Assembly: GCA_026931905.1 (NCBI GenBank)
Contig: JAIXLB010000104.1
Coordinates: 1 to 52,109 of the forward strand
Length of the DNA: 52,109 nucleotides
Direction of reading: 5' to 3'
DNA from: Chitinophagales bacterium
Lineage (GTDB): Bacteria; Bacteroidota; Bacteroidia; Chitinophagales; Chitinophagaceae
This document shows, piece after piece, positions 1 through 8,425 of this stretch. Below the pieces are notes generated by a model. The model did not search any database and was not told the origin of the DNA. It saw only the letters and a list, made by a program, of their open reading frames with translations. The position numbers and the translations under genes were made by a program. The first letter of the stretch is position 1, and each line of letters begins with the position of its first letter.

Positions 1-1801
1 AAATAAAAGGCTGTGTATAGCGTTCATAGTTAAACCAAATGCCTTTTTCTGCAAACTCATTTTTATGTATAGGTATGGCAGGAGAAAAATATCCCATAAT
101 TCCTTCAACTGCATGTATAGGAATATTCCAAATTCTAAAAAAACCTAAAATATGGTCTATTCTAAAAGCATCAAAGTAGTTACTCATGTATGCAAAACGT
201 TGTTGCCACCATAAGTAATTATTGCTTTTCATGGCACTCCAATTATAGGTAGGAAAACCCCAGTTTTGACCTTTCGTTGCAAAATCATCTGGTGGTGCAC
301 CAGCTTGCATGGTTGTATTAAATAAATGGGGTTGTTGCCAAACATCAACACTAAATTTATGTACACCAATGGGTAGGTCTCCTTTTATTGCTACCTTATT
401 TTTATGAGCATATTGAACTGCTTCTTGTAATTGTTGATGCAAATAATATTGCACAAAATAATGAATGGCAATTTTATCATACACTTTAGAACCCTTTTCT
501 GATAAGGCTTCTATTGTTTTTTGGTTAAATTTTTTATAACTTTTCCATGTATTAAAATCAGCAGTTTTATGTTCATCTCTTACATAACAAAATGCTGCAT
601 AAGGCATTAACCAATGCTTGTTTTCTTGAAAAAATATTTTGAATAATGAGGAGGAAAAAAGTTTTTCTTTTTGTTGATGAAACAGTTGATGAATGTATAT
701 CCATTTTTGTTGTAATACTTTTTCGTACTCTAAAAATGTTGAATTATTGAGTTGTTTTTTTTCTTCATTGTACTGTTGTACTAATTTTTTCTTTTTTGAA
801 GAAATTAGAGCTTCTATGTTTAAGTAAATAGGATGTAATGCAAATGCAGATATGGCTGCATAAGGATAAGAGTCGCTGTTGGTGTGTGTTATTGTAGTGT
901 CGTTTACAGGCAAAAGTTGTAATAGTTTTATGCCAGTTGTGTTAGCCCAATTACTTAAAATTTTGATGTCTAAAAATTCGCCAATACCAAAACTATTTTC
1001 TGTTCTAATACTAAATACAGGAATGGCAACTCCTGCTGCTTTCCATTTACTGTAAGGCAGTGCAACAAATACATCATGAACAATTATATTTTCATTTTCA
1101 GTATCAATTTTATTTAATACACGATTTTCGCCTTTTTCATAATATTCAAAACAGTTGTTGTTCATATCATACACACCATATTTGTATTCAATAGGAAATG
1201 TTGCTTGGCTTAAATCTACATTTACAGAATAAAAGTTTTCGTCTATATTTTTTGAAAGTAGTATGGGGTTGTTAGTGTTCCAAATGCTTAGTGTATCTGC
1301 GTTTCCAAGCAAACAAATGGTTTTTCCTTCTTCTACAATAGGGGCTTTTACTTTAAATGTGTGAGTAAATTTTTTATTAGATTTCGATTGGGTTTTTATT
1401 TCCTTTTGTTGTAAAAAAACGTTTTGAAAAGGTTTGGTGTAAAAAATATTTTCAGCATAACTCATACTATTCCATCCATCAATAATGTGCAGGTTTAATT
1501 TGTATTTTGCAGGGTTGAAAAATTTATCTTTATTGGCTTCATAAATGGTAGAAGCATTGTTGTTGGTTATAAAATAACTGTAAAAAATATTTTCGTTTAT
1601 TAAATCTTTTTCATAAAAATGAATTTCTATTTTCCAGTATTTATTATTAAAATATTCCAATGCTATTGGGTGTTTGAAAGAATGATGTTGTATTTCTAAA
1701 AAAATATTTTCTCCATAATTTGTATGATATTTTAGCCAAAAAGTTATTGTAAATTTCTTACTTTTTTTAGTTTTTATTTTCTTGCTAAAACTTTTTACCA
1801 T
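1..1801 (-). CDS. malQ: 4-alpha-glucanotransferase, 3' end beyond the window
   Basis: Disproportionating glucanotransferase (GH77) that moves maltooligosaccharide segments in cytoplasmic glycogen/starch metabolism. The reading frame is open from an ATG at 1801 to the window edge, about 600 residues, so the C-terminus is missing. The first ~260 residues look like tandem starch-binding (CBM20) modules, for example CLLGNADTLSIWN and FPIEYKYGVYD, which is the usual Bacteroidota MalQ architecture. The GH77 core follows: AVPYSKWKAAG-like entry, SFGIGEFLDIK, LLPVND, KGDLPIGV, and FDAFRIDHILGFFRIW, whose Asp is the expected nucleophile. An in-frame stop lies just upstream of the next possible start, so the ATG at 1801 is firm. 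It is divergent from the permease, with 89 bases between. The family call is secure; the two-CBM20 reading is inferred from pattern. Confidence 0.93.
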   Translation of the reverse strand, partial: MVKSFSKKIKTKKSKKFTITFWLKYHTNYGENIFLEIQHHSFKHPIALEYFNNKYWKIEIHFYEKDLINENIFYSYFITNNNASTIYEANKDKFFNPAKYKLNLHIIDGWNSMSYAENIFYTKPFQNVFLQQKEIKTQSKSNKKFTHTFKVKAPIVEEGKTICLLGNADTLSIWNTNNPILLSKNIDENFYSVNVDLSQATFPIEYKYGVYDMNNNCFEYYEKGENRVLNKIDTENENIIVHDVFVALPYSKWKAAGVAIPVFSIRTENSFGIGEFLDIKILSNWANTTGIKLLQLLPVNDTTITHTNSDSYPYAAISAFALHPIYLNIEALISSKKKKLVQQYNEEKKQLNNSTFLEYEKVLQQKWIYIHQLFHQQKEKLFSSSLFKIFFQENKHWLMPYAAFCYVRDEHKTADFNTWKSYKKFNQKTIEALSEKGSKVYDKIAIHYFVQYYLHQQLQEAVQYAHKNKVAIKGDLPIGVHKFSVDVWQQPHLFNTTMQAGAPPDDFATKGQNWGFPTYNWSAMKSNNYLWWQQRFAYMSNYFDAFRIDHILGFFRIWNIPIHAVEGIMGYFSPAIPIHKNEFAEKGIWFNYERYTQPFI

Positions 1802-1890
1802 AGTATGCAATATAAATAGTTTAGTTAAAGATTTAGCTGCTAATCATATTCTTATAAATCTAATCACAAATCCCTTTAATTTTGAATTTA

Positions 1891-3135
1891 ATGATAAAGC
1901 TACTGAATATATTATGGAATAGTTTTAAAATGGCTATGCAAGAACTTAGGGTTCATAAGCTTCGTACATTGCTATCATTGTTTGGTATTGCTATAGGAAT
2001 CTTTTGTATTATAGGCGTATTAGCAACCATTAATAGTTTGGAAGGTTATATAAAAAGTAATATTGAAAAATTAGGAAGGAATACAATTTACATACAAAAA
2101 ACACCATGGGTAAATAATGAAAACACGCCTTGGTGGAAATATCAACAAAGACCAGAAATAACCTCTTACGAACAAATTGAAATTAAAAAGCGTTCTAAAT
2201 TAATATCTGAAGTTGCCTATACTATGTTTTACACAACGCCTGTAAGCTATGGCAATGCAGAGTTATCCAATGTTTCTTGGATTGGAGCTACAGAAGAGTT
2301 TGATAAAGTTTTATCGCTTGATGTTGAAAATGGAAGGTATTTGAGTAGTGCTGAATTTGCAAGAGGAACAAATGCTGTTGTATTGGGACATACGGTTGCA
2401 AAAGAAATTTTTGGAAATCCAGAATATGCCATAGGTAAAACATTGAGTATGGGCAATAAAAAAGGTGTTATTGTTGGTATTTTAAAAGAACAAGGAGCAT
2501 CTATGGATGGTTGGCAATTTGATGATAAAGTTATTGTTCCCTATTTGTTTTGTAAATTAGTTGCAAATGAAGAAAAATCAGGTGGATTTATTGTAGCCAA
2601 AGCCGATGATAAATATAATATTGAAGATGTAAAAGGAGAACTGACAGGCATTTTAAGAGCTATAAGAAAAATTGCACCAACCCAAGAAGATAATTTTGCT
2701 TTAAACGATATTTCTGCAACTGCCGATCCATTAAAATCTTTTTTTGGTAATGTTACTATTGGTGGTTGGGCAATTGCAGGTTTAAGTTTAATTGTTGGTG
2801 CTTTTGGCGTTGCTAATATAATGTTTGTAACAGTAAGAGAGCGTACCAGCCAAATTGGTTTAAAGAAAGCATTAGGAGCTAAAAGCAGTACAATACTTAC
2901 AGAGTTTTTAATTGAAAGTGCATTTTTATGTGTATTAGGAGGAATTATAGGATTGCTGTTGGTTTGGATATTAACCAAAGCATTAAGCAGCGTTATGCCT
3001 TTTCCAATTTTTATTGCATTTGATATAGTTGTACTTGCCTTTAATATATGTATAGTGTTGGGTGTTTTATCAGGAATTATACCTGCTTCTATTGCTGCAA
3101 AAATGAATCCTGTTGTTGCTATAAGAACTAAGTAA
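1891..3135 (+). CDS. MacB/FtsX-type ABC transporter permease
   Basis: Inner-membrane permease of the MacB/LolCE/FtsX class, which works with a separate ATPase to move lipoproteins, peptides or drugs or to remodel the envelope. A short cytoplasmic N-terminus (MIKLLNILWNSFKMAMQEL) leads to a first membrane helix (about residues 22-45), then a periplasmic MacB_PCD-like domain to about residue 270. Three helices in an FtsX domain follow, with the signature VRERTSQIGLKKALGAK and an SGIIPASIAAKMNPVVAIR tail. I chose the ATG at 1891; a TTG at 1882 in the same frame would add three residues. No ATPase gene is adjacent, so the substrate cannot be inferred. tsaD follows 43 bases downstream on the same strand. 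Confidence 0.88.
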   Translation: MIKLLNILWNSFKMAMQELRVHKLRTLLSLFGIAIGIFCIIGVLATINSLEGYIKSNIEKLGRNTIYIQKTPWVNNENTPWWKYQQRPEITSYEQIEIKKRSKLISEVAYTMFYTTPVSYGNAELSNVSWIGATEEFDKVLSLDVENGRYLSSAEFARGTNAVVLGHTVAKEIFGNPEYAIGKTLSMGNKKGVIVGILKEQGASMDGWQFDDKVIVPYLFCKLVANEEKSGGFIVAKADDKYNIEDVKGELTGILRAIRKIAPTQEDNFALNDISATADPLKSFFGNVTIGGWAIAGLSLIVGAFGVANIMFVTVRERTSQIGLKKALGAKSSTILTEFLIESAFLCVLGGIIGLLLVWILTKALSSVMPFPIFIAFDIVVLAFNICIVLGVLSGIIPASIAAKMNPVVAIRTK

Positions 3136-3178
3136 ATAATTATTTTCTTTTGAAGTTTTTAAATTTAATTTAATAAAA

Positions 3179-4192
3179 TTGTCTGTAAAAATACTTGCCA
3201 TAGAATCTTCTTGCGATGATACATCAGCAGCAGTTTGTGTTGATGGAAAAATTTTATCAAACTATATTGCCAATCAAACAATACATCAAGAATATGGAGG
3301 AGTTGTGCCTGAATTAGCAAGCAGAGCTCATATACAAAATATTATTCCTGTTGTAGATATTGCTTTAAAAGAAGCAATTAAAAAAACTGCTACACCTTTT
3401 TCTTTACAGGAAATAGATGCTATTGCTTTTACTCAGTCGCCAGGGTTAATTGGTAGTTTATTGGTAGGCACACAGTTTGCAAAATCGTTAGCACTCGCTT
3501 TAGATAAACCATTAATTGCAGTACACCACATGCAGGCTCATGTAATGGCAAATTTAATAGATGAGGTAAAACCTTCTTTCCCTTTTTTGTGCTTAACTGT
3601 TAGTGGTGGTCATACACAAATTGTAATTGCTCACTCTCCATTGCATCTTGAAGTAATTGGTGAAACTATTGATGATGCAGCAGGAGAGGCTTTTGATAAA
3701 ACTGCAAAACTTATTGGTTTGCCTTACCCTGGTGGTCCTTTAATTGATAAAAATGCTAAGCTGGGTAATCCTTTGGCTTTTAAATTTGCCGAACCAAATA
3801 TTCCCGATTTGAATTTTTCTTTTAGTGGTTTAAAAACATCGGTTTTATATTTTTTACAAAAACAAGAACAGGGTTTTATTGAAAATAATATCAATGATAT
3901 ATGTGCATCTGTTCAGCATACTATTATTCAAATTTTAATGAAAAAGTTAAAAAAGGCAATACAACTAACTGGTATTTATGAAGTATGTTTAGCAGGTGGA
4001 GTAAGTGCAAACTCTGGTTTAAGAAATGCTTTTACAGAAGCAGGTAAAAAATATGGCTGGAAAACGTACATTCCAAAATTTGAATATTGTACCGATAATG
4101 CAGCAATGATAGCTATTACAGGCTATTACAAATTTTTAGAAAATCAATTCTCCGATTTAAGTATAAGTCCAAGTGCAAGAGCTGAATGGTAG
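3179..4192 (+). CDS. tsaD: tRNA N6-adenosine threonylcarbamoyltransferase TsaD
   Basis: Transfers the threonylcarbamoyl group from TC-AMP to A37 of ANN-reading tRNAs, acting with TsaB and TsaE in the cytoplasm. The 337 residues match the usual length. Visible marks are ILAIESSCDDTSAAV at the N-terminus, the metal-binding histidines in VHHMQAHVMANL, VSGGHTQ, DDAAGEAFDKTAKLIGLPYPGG, FSFSGLKT, and CLAGGVSANSGLR near the end. The only workable start is a TTG at 3179: the conserved ILAIESS motif begins at residue 5 and the next in-frame Met is far inside the protein. A strong bidirectional terminator follows the stop codon. The identification is secure. Confidence 0.96.
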   Translation: MSVKILAIESSCDDTSAAVCVDGKILSNYIANQTIHQEYGGVVPELASRAHIQNIIPVVDIALKEAIKKTATPFSLQEIDAIAFTQSPGLIGSLLVGTQFAKSLALALDKPLIAVHHMQAHVMANLIDEVKPSFPFLCLTVSGGHTQIVIAHSPLHLEVIGETIDDAAGEAFDKTAKLIGLPYPGGPLIDKNAKLGNPLAFKFAEPNIPDLNFSFSGLKTSVLYFLQKQEQGFIENNINDICASVQHTIIQILMKKLKKAIQLTGIYEVCLAGGVSANSGLRNAFTEAGKKYGWKTYIPKFEYCTDNAAMIAITGYYKFLENQFSDLSISPSARAEW

Positions 4193-4195
4193 AAT

Positions 4196-4229
4196 AAAAA
4201 AAGGCACAATTTATTTTGTGCCTTTTTTT
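4196..4229. terminator. Bidirectional intrinsic terminator between tsaD and ahcY
   Basis: Perfect 14-bp inverted repeat (4196-4209 against 4216-4229) with core GGCACAA/TTGTGCC and a 6-base TTTATT loop. Flanking A and T runs give a U-tract in both directions, so it can serve the convergent tsaD and ahcY. Confidence 0.92.
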
Positions 4230-4251
4230 TATTATTTATTGACAATCAAAA

Positions 4252-5577
4252 TTAATATCTATAATGTTCTGCTTTAAAAGGACCTTCTTTGGTAATGCCC
4301 AAGTAAGCAGCTTGTTCATCAGTTAATACATCAAGTTCAACTCCAATTTTTGCAAGGTGCAAACGTGCAACTTTTTCATCAAGATGTTTTGGTAAAACAT
4401 AAACTTTGTTTTCATATTTATCGGTGTTTGTCCAAAGTTCTATTTGTGCTAAAGTTTGGTTAGTAAATGAATTACTCATTACGAAACTTGGGTGTCCTGT
4501 TGCACAACCTAAATTTACTAAACGACCTTCAGCTAAAACTATTACATCTTTACCATCAATAGTGTAAAGATCTACTTGAGGTTTAATGGTATTTTTTGTA
4601 TTACCATAATTGTCATTTAACCAAGCCATATCAATTTCAATATCAAAGTGTCCAATGTTACAAACAATAGCTTTGTCTTTCATTAATCTAAAATGTTTTT
4701 CAGTAATTAAATCACGACAACCAGAAGCAGTAACTATAATATCAGCTTCTGCTACAGCTTTAATCATTGGTTTTACTTCAAAGCCATCCATAGCAGCTTG
4801 TAAAGCACAAATTGGGTCTATTTCAGTAACAATTACACGACAGCCAGCACCCTTTAAAGAAGCAGCAGAACCTTTGCCTACATCTCCATAAGAACCAACA
4901 ACAGCAACCTTTCCAGCCATCATAACATCTGTAGCTCTACGAATAGAATCAACTAAAGATTCTTTACAGCCATATTTGTTATCAAATTTAGATTTAGTAA
5001 CACTGTCGTTTACATTAATTGCAGGAATAGGTAATGTACCTTTTACCATTCTTTCATATAAACGATGTACACCTGTTGTAGTTTCTTCGCTCAAACCTTT
5101 AATGCCTGAAACAAATTCAGGGTATTTGTCAAATACCATATTAGTTAAATCGCCTCCATCATCTAATATCATGTTTAATGGTCTATCTGCACCACCAAAA
5201 AATAATGTTTGTTCTATACACCAATCAGCTTCTTCTTGTGTTTGACCTTTCCATGCAAATACACCAATGCCAGCAGCAGCAATAGCAGCAGCAGCTTGAT
5301 CTTGTGTAGAGAAAATATTACAAGAACTCCATTTTACTTCTGCACCTAAAGCCACTAAAGTTTCAATTAACACTGCAGTTTGAATAGTCATGTGTAAGCA
5401 ACCTGCAATTCTTGCACCTTTTAGAGGTTGAGATGCACCATACTCTTCACGAAGACTCATTAAACCTGGCATTTCTGCTTCGGCTAAACGTATTTCTTTT
5501 CTTCCCCATTCTGCAAGCTCAATGTTGGCTACTTTATAGGGTAATTTAAAATCAATGCTCTTAGTTAATGTTGACAT
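4252..5577 (-). CDS. ahcY: Adenosylhomocysteinase (S-adenosylhomocysteine hydrolase)
   Basis: Hydrolyses S-adenosylhomocysteine to adenosine and homocysteine, relieving product inhibition of methyltransferases and feeding the methionine cycle. It is NAD-dependent and cytosolic. At 441 residues it has the expected size. Motifs are [16 protein letters not shown] and [14 protein letters not shown] near the N-terminus, the NAD-binding [67 protein letters not shown], and the C-terminal PFKAEHYRY that reaches the neighbouring subunit's NAD site. A -7 box (TACTTTTG) lies 18 bases upstream of the ATG. A divergent Lrp/AsnC regulator starts 117 bases away and is a possible controller. Confidence 0.97.
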   Translation of the reverse strand: MSTLTKSIDFKLPYKVANIELAEWGRKEIRLAEAEMPGLMSLREEYGASQPLKGARIAGCLHMTIQTAVLIETLVALGAEVKWSSCNIFSTQDQAAAAIAAAGIGVFAWKGQTQEEADWCIEQTLFFGGADRPLNMILDDGGDLTNMVFDKYPEFVSGIKGLSEETTTGVHRLYERMVKGTLPIPAINVNDSVTKSKFDNKYGCKESLVDSIRRATDVMMAGKVAVVGSYGDVGKGSAASLKGAGCRVIVTEIDPICALQAAMDGFEVKPMIKAVAEADIIVTASGCRDLITEKHFRLMKDKAIVCNIGHFDIEIDMAWLNDNYGNTKNTIKPQVDLYTIDGKDVIVLAEGRLVNLGCATGHPSFVMSNSFTNQTLAQIELWTNTDKYENKVYVLPKHLDEKVARLHLAKIGVELDVLTDEQAAYLGITKEGPFKAEHYRY

Positions 5578-5595
5578 ATTTTAATATTTAGATTG

Positions 5596-5603
5596 CAAAA
5601 GTA
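5596..5603 (-). promoter_or_regulatory. Probable ahcY -7 promoter box
   Basis: Reads TACTTTTG on the minus strand, matching the Bacteroidota -7 consensus TAnnTTTG, 18 bases before the ahcY ATG. No clear -33 TTTG is seen, so support rests on the -7 box and its position. Confidence 0.5.
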
Positions 5604-5694
5604 TATTTTATAGAATAATTTTATGATAAACTATTGAAATTTATGATTTTTAAATAATATTTTTCAACTTTACAGAATAAATACATAGTTTATT

Positions 5695-6192
5695 ATGGCA
5701 AAACTTAATCAAACAGAACAAAACACTAATGGAAATATATTGTTAGACGAAAAGGATATAGCAATTCTTAAAGTTTTACAACACAATGCAAAAGCAACTG
5801 TAAAAGATATTGCTCAAGAAATTCATTTAAGCACAACGCCTGTGCATGAAAGAATAAAACGATTGGAAAAAAATGGAGTTATAAAACAATATGCAACCTT
5901 ATTGGATTATACCAAAGTAAAAAAAAGCCTGATGGTTATTTGTTATGTAAGCCTGAAAGAACACAGTAAAAATGCAGGCACAAAATTTATTAAACATATT
6001 CATACCTTACCAGAAGTAATAGAGTGTTATAATATTTCAGGAGAATTTGATTTTATGCTGAAAGTAATTGCAGAAAACATGGATGATTATTATAATTTTC
6101 ATGTAAACAAATTAAGCCAAAGTGAAAATATTGCAAATGTTCAAAGTGTGTTTGTAATGGGTGTAATTAAACAAACACATGTAGTAGTGTAG
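5695..6192 (+). CDS. Lrp/AsnC family transcriptional regulator
   Basis: DNA-binding regulator that usually senses an amino acid or related metabolite. The 165 residues split into a winged HTH (about residues 17-75: LDEKDIAILKVLQHNAKATVKDIA, with recognition helix LSTTPVHERIKRLEKNGVI) and an RAM effector-binding sandwich (about 85-160: LMVICYVSLKEH ... FDFMLKVIAENMDDYYNF). Length and domain order are normal. It is divergent from ahcY across 117 bases, so the two may share control and the effector might be a methionine-cycle compound; that part is inference only. It marks the left limit of the accessory region that follows. Confidence 0.9.
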   Translation: MAKLNQTEQNTNGNILLDEKDIAILKVLQHNAKATVKDIAQEIHLSTTPVHERIKRLEKNGVIKQYATLLDYTKVKKSLMVICYVSLKEHSKNAGTKFIKHIHTLPEVIECYNISGEFDFMLKVIAENMDDYYNFHVNKLSQSENIANVQSVFVMGVIKQTHVVV

Positions 6193-6398
6193 TAAATTTT
6201 TTATAATACAACTATTCATCAATCATTACAATTTGCTTTACGAAAATTATTTTCACTGCATATATTTTTAATAGCCAACTTCAGCAATACTATTAGGTAT
6301 TCGTTGAGCCATAGTTTTGAACGTTCTTATCAATAGTTAGCTTTATAAAAAAATGAACGTATCACAAACGTATATTTTCGTATCAAATCGTATCAGAA
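6193..6398. other. Intergenic stretch left of the accessory island
   Basis: The 6193-6604 gap has no intact gene. This left part shows no ORF I can support. It ends in the phased CGTAT repeats and runs into the broken fic fragment, both listed separately. Confidence 0.5.
6358..6393. repeat. Four phased CGTAT repeats
   Basis: CGTAT occurs at 6358, 6369, 6379 and 6389, spaced 11, 10 and 10 bases, so all four fall on the same helix face. Three read CGTATCA. The array ends five bases before the ATG of the small ORF at 6399. It could be an operator for the lost gene's regulator; no function is proven. Confidence 0.6.
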
Positions 6399-6557
6399 AT
6401 GAAGGATAAAATATATGATTTCAATTTAGATATTGACTTGGAGCTGATTAGTTTAATCAGCGAAATAGACCGTTTTGGCGTAAATTGGCACGTTGTGAAT
6501 CATTTTAGAGGCGACCGTACAACTATCAAGTTTCTACATTTATTTGACAAACTGTAA
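6399..6557 (+). pseudogene. N-terminal fragment of a Fic-family protein
   Basis: A 52-codon open frame (start ATG 6399, stop TAA 6555-6557). The part LISEIDRFGVNWHV resembles the opening of Fic/AMPylation proteins of the type I.xIDRFdasWxxIERrEG. After the Trp and two more residues (about 6494) the similarity ends and the frame runs through unrelated sequence to its stop. The expected continuation, IERKEGHSLKELK, is found at 9258-9296 on the same strand, on the far side of the restriction-modification genes. I therefore read this as the left half of a fic gene split by the island. The assignment rests on remembered family patterns and a short match, so it is tentative. Confidence 0.45.
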
Positions 6558-6578
6558 CAGACCAAAACTAAAAAAGTG

Positions 6579-6586
6579 TAACTTTG
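6579..6586 (+). promoter_or_regulatory. Possible -7 box for the methyltransferase gene
   Basis: TAACTTTG matches TAnnTTTG and ends 18 bases before the ATG at 6605. No convincing -33 element at the normal spacing was seen. Confidence 0.35.
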
Positions 6587-6604
6587 TCAGAATAGAATTT
6601 TTGA

Positions 6605-7552
6605 ATGGAAGTAGCAGTAAAACAGAGCAACAAAAACAAATTTGGGCAATACTTTACACCAAAAGTAGTGGCTGACTTTATGATTGGTTTGGCTGACATT
6701 TCCGCAAACTCAAAAATTTTAGAACCGTCTTGTGGCGAAGGAGTTTTCTTAGAAATTCTGCAACAAAAAGGTTACAACAACCTGACCGCTTTTGAAATTG
6801 ACGAAGATTTAGCGACTGACTTTCCTTTCGTTCGTTACGAAAGTTTTGTTTCTGCGAATGTTAACGAAACCTTTGATTTAATTATCGGAAATCCGCCATA
6901 CATACGTTGGAAAAATTTAGAAGATGAATTAAAACAAGAACTTTCTACAAACCCAATTTGGAATAAATATTTCAATTCGCTTTGCGATTATCTCTACATT
7001 TTCATTCTCAAATCTATTGAACTACTCAATGAAAATGGACAATTGATTTTCATTTGCCCAGAGTATTGGATGAACACCACTCATTCCATTTCGTTGAGGA
7101 ATTATATGGTGCAACACGGCTACTTTGAAGAAATTTATCACTTCAACGAAACACCGATTTTTGACAAAGTAACTGTTTCAATCGTTATTTTTAAGTTTGT
7201 AAAAAGTAAACAAAAAACGGACAAAATTAAGGTTGCAAAATTTTACGCTAACCAACGCCTGATTTCTGAAACGCTTGAAAATTTACAAAACCAAATTCCG
7301 TTCAAAGATGCAGAATATTTACACGTTACGCAATTCAAAACGAATGAACGTTGGCTATTGCAAAGTGATGAAGTTCGTGAAGAATTACAGAAATTAGAAA
7401 CTGTTTGTCAAAAACAAAATCCTACATCACTACTTGCATTGTTTGACGAAGAAAAAACAGAATTTCACACCATTGGCGAAATTTGCGATATCGGAAACGG
7501 ACTTGTAAGTGGACTTGATAAAGCATTTCAAGTGAAAAGAATTAAAAGATGA
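6605..7552 (+). CDS. Truncated HincII-type N6-adenine DNA methyltransferase
   Basis: SAM-dependent adenine methyltransferase of the gamma (Eco57I/TaqI-like) order. Motif X is NKFGQYFTPKVVADFM (residues 11-26), motif I LEPSCGEGVFLEIL (39-52), motif IV NPPYIRW (96-102), followed by ICPEYWMNTTHS. These closely resemble the HincII/HindII methyltransferase as I remember it, and the downstream HincII-like endonuclease supports that. Family members have about 500 residues. This one has 315 and stops at ICDIGNGLVSGLDKAFQVKRIKR, just where the C-terminal target-recognition domain should unfold. The stop codon overlaps the next gene's ATG by four bases (ATGA). The catalytic half is intact, but specific DNA modification is doubtful without the recognition part. 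Confidence 0.88.
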   Translation: MEVAVKQSNKNKFGQYFTPKVVADFMIGLADISANSKILEPSCGEGVFLEILQQKGYNNLTAFEIDEDLATDFPFVRYESFVSANVNETFDLIIGNPPYIRWKNLEDELKQELSTNPIWNKYFNSLCDYLYIFILKSIELLNENGQLIFICPEYWMNTTHSISLRNYMVQHGYFEEIYHFNETPIFDKVTVSIVIFKFVKSKQKTDKIKVAKFYANQRLISETLENLQNQIPFKDAEYLHVTQFKTNERWLLQSDEVREELQKLETVCQKQNPTSLLALFDEEKTEFHTIGEICDIGNGLVSGLDKAFQVKRIKR

Positions 7553-8421
7553 AGTTGATAGATTTAATCATAGATATTTTAAACAAAAGTGAAGTGCCTT
7601 TGCAACAAAAAGAAATTTTTGAACAAGTAAAGAGACATCCTAACTACAAGCTATGTGATGAATTGTTGCGTGTTAAAGTTCCGATTTCTGCTATTGCAAG
7701 AACATTAAGCAAGTATTCTGTTGGCACAAATCCGATTGTTGGAATCCATTCTGAAAGTAAAGATAAAGTAAGTTTCAAACGGTTTTTCTTAAAAAGTAAA
7801 TCATACAATGAAATCCAAACCTTATCAGAAATTGAATTGCATCCTTATTTGGTAAAATTTGCTCACGATAGATTTGGTGTTTTTTGTAAAACAATTAATG
7901 CGTTGAAAGCAACTAATATAAAAAATAAAATTGGGAAATGGACTAATCCTGATATTGTCGGAATAAATCCCGTTATTTTAGGACTAAACAAATTGTTTCA
8001 AAATGAAATACAGAAATTAGGATTATTTTCTACAAAAGTTGTTGAATTTTATAGCTTTGAACTTAAAGTTAAACTTGATAAATCAAACATAACAGAGGCG
8101 TATTTTCAGGCTGTCTCCAATTCTACTTGGGCAAATTATGGCTACTTAGTAGTTGAAGACTTTGAAAGTGATAACGTGTTTTTAGATAATCTATCAAGAC
8201 TTAATAATGCTTATGGAATAGGATTGATAAAACTGAATATCAGTAATCCAGCCAAAAGCGAAATAATTATTTCAGCAAGATTTAATGAAACGGCTGACAT
8301 TAATTTTATGAACTTTTTAAGTACATCCAATAAAGATTTTCACGATTTTGTAGAAACAGCTATTGAGATAATTGATAAGAAGAAAATAGATAGTATTTAT
8401 TTTGACAAAATAATGAAATAG
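7549..8421 (+). CDS. HARE-HTH protein with PD-(D/E)XK nuclease-like domain (COG2958-like)
   Basis: Two-part protein of 290 residues. Residues 1-75 fit a HARE-HTH domain (MKLIDLIIDILNKSEVPL, then FEQVKRHP and ISAIARTLSKY), a module known from restriction systems and chromatin proteins and proposed to read DNA modification state. Residues about 95-240 carry a PD-(D/E)XK-like signature: D135 in NPDIVGIN, E171-x-K173 in SFELKVKL, and a following AYFQAVSNSTWANYGYL block seen in COG2958 proteins. The start overlaps the truncated methyltransferase and the stop lies four bases before the endonuclease gene, so all three look co-transcribed. It occupies the space where the methyltransferase C-terminus and endonuclease N-terminus should be. 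Nuclease activity is inferred, not shown. Confidence 0.75.
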   Translation: MKLIDLIIDILNKSEVPLQQKEIFEQVKRHPNYKLCDELLRVKVPISAIARTLSKYSVGTNPIVGIHSESKDKVSFKRFFLKSKSYNEIQTLSEIELHPYLVKFAHDRFGVFCKTINALKATNIKNKIGKWTNPDIVGINPVILGLNKLFQNEIQKLGLFSTKVVEFYSFELKVKLDKSNITEAYFQAVSNSTWANYGYLVVEDFESDNVFLDNLSRLNNAYGIGLIKLNISNPAKSEIIISARFNETADINFMNFLSTSNKDFHDFVETAIEIIDKKKIDSIYFDKIMK

Positions 8422-8425
8422 GTTT

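Noticed and set aside
2541..2978. Long antisense open frames over the permease and several other genes
   Set aside because: They have no family motifs, lie in the shadow of well-supported genes, and are expected in AT-rich DNA with biased codon use.
6495..6604. Terminal inverted repeats or a transposase belonging to the R-M island
   Set aside because: I compared the inner ends of the island by eye and found neither inverted repeats nor a target duplication; no recombinase gene is present.
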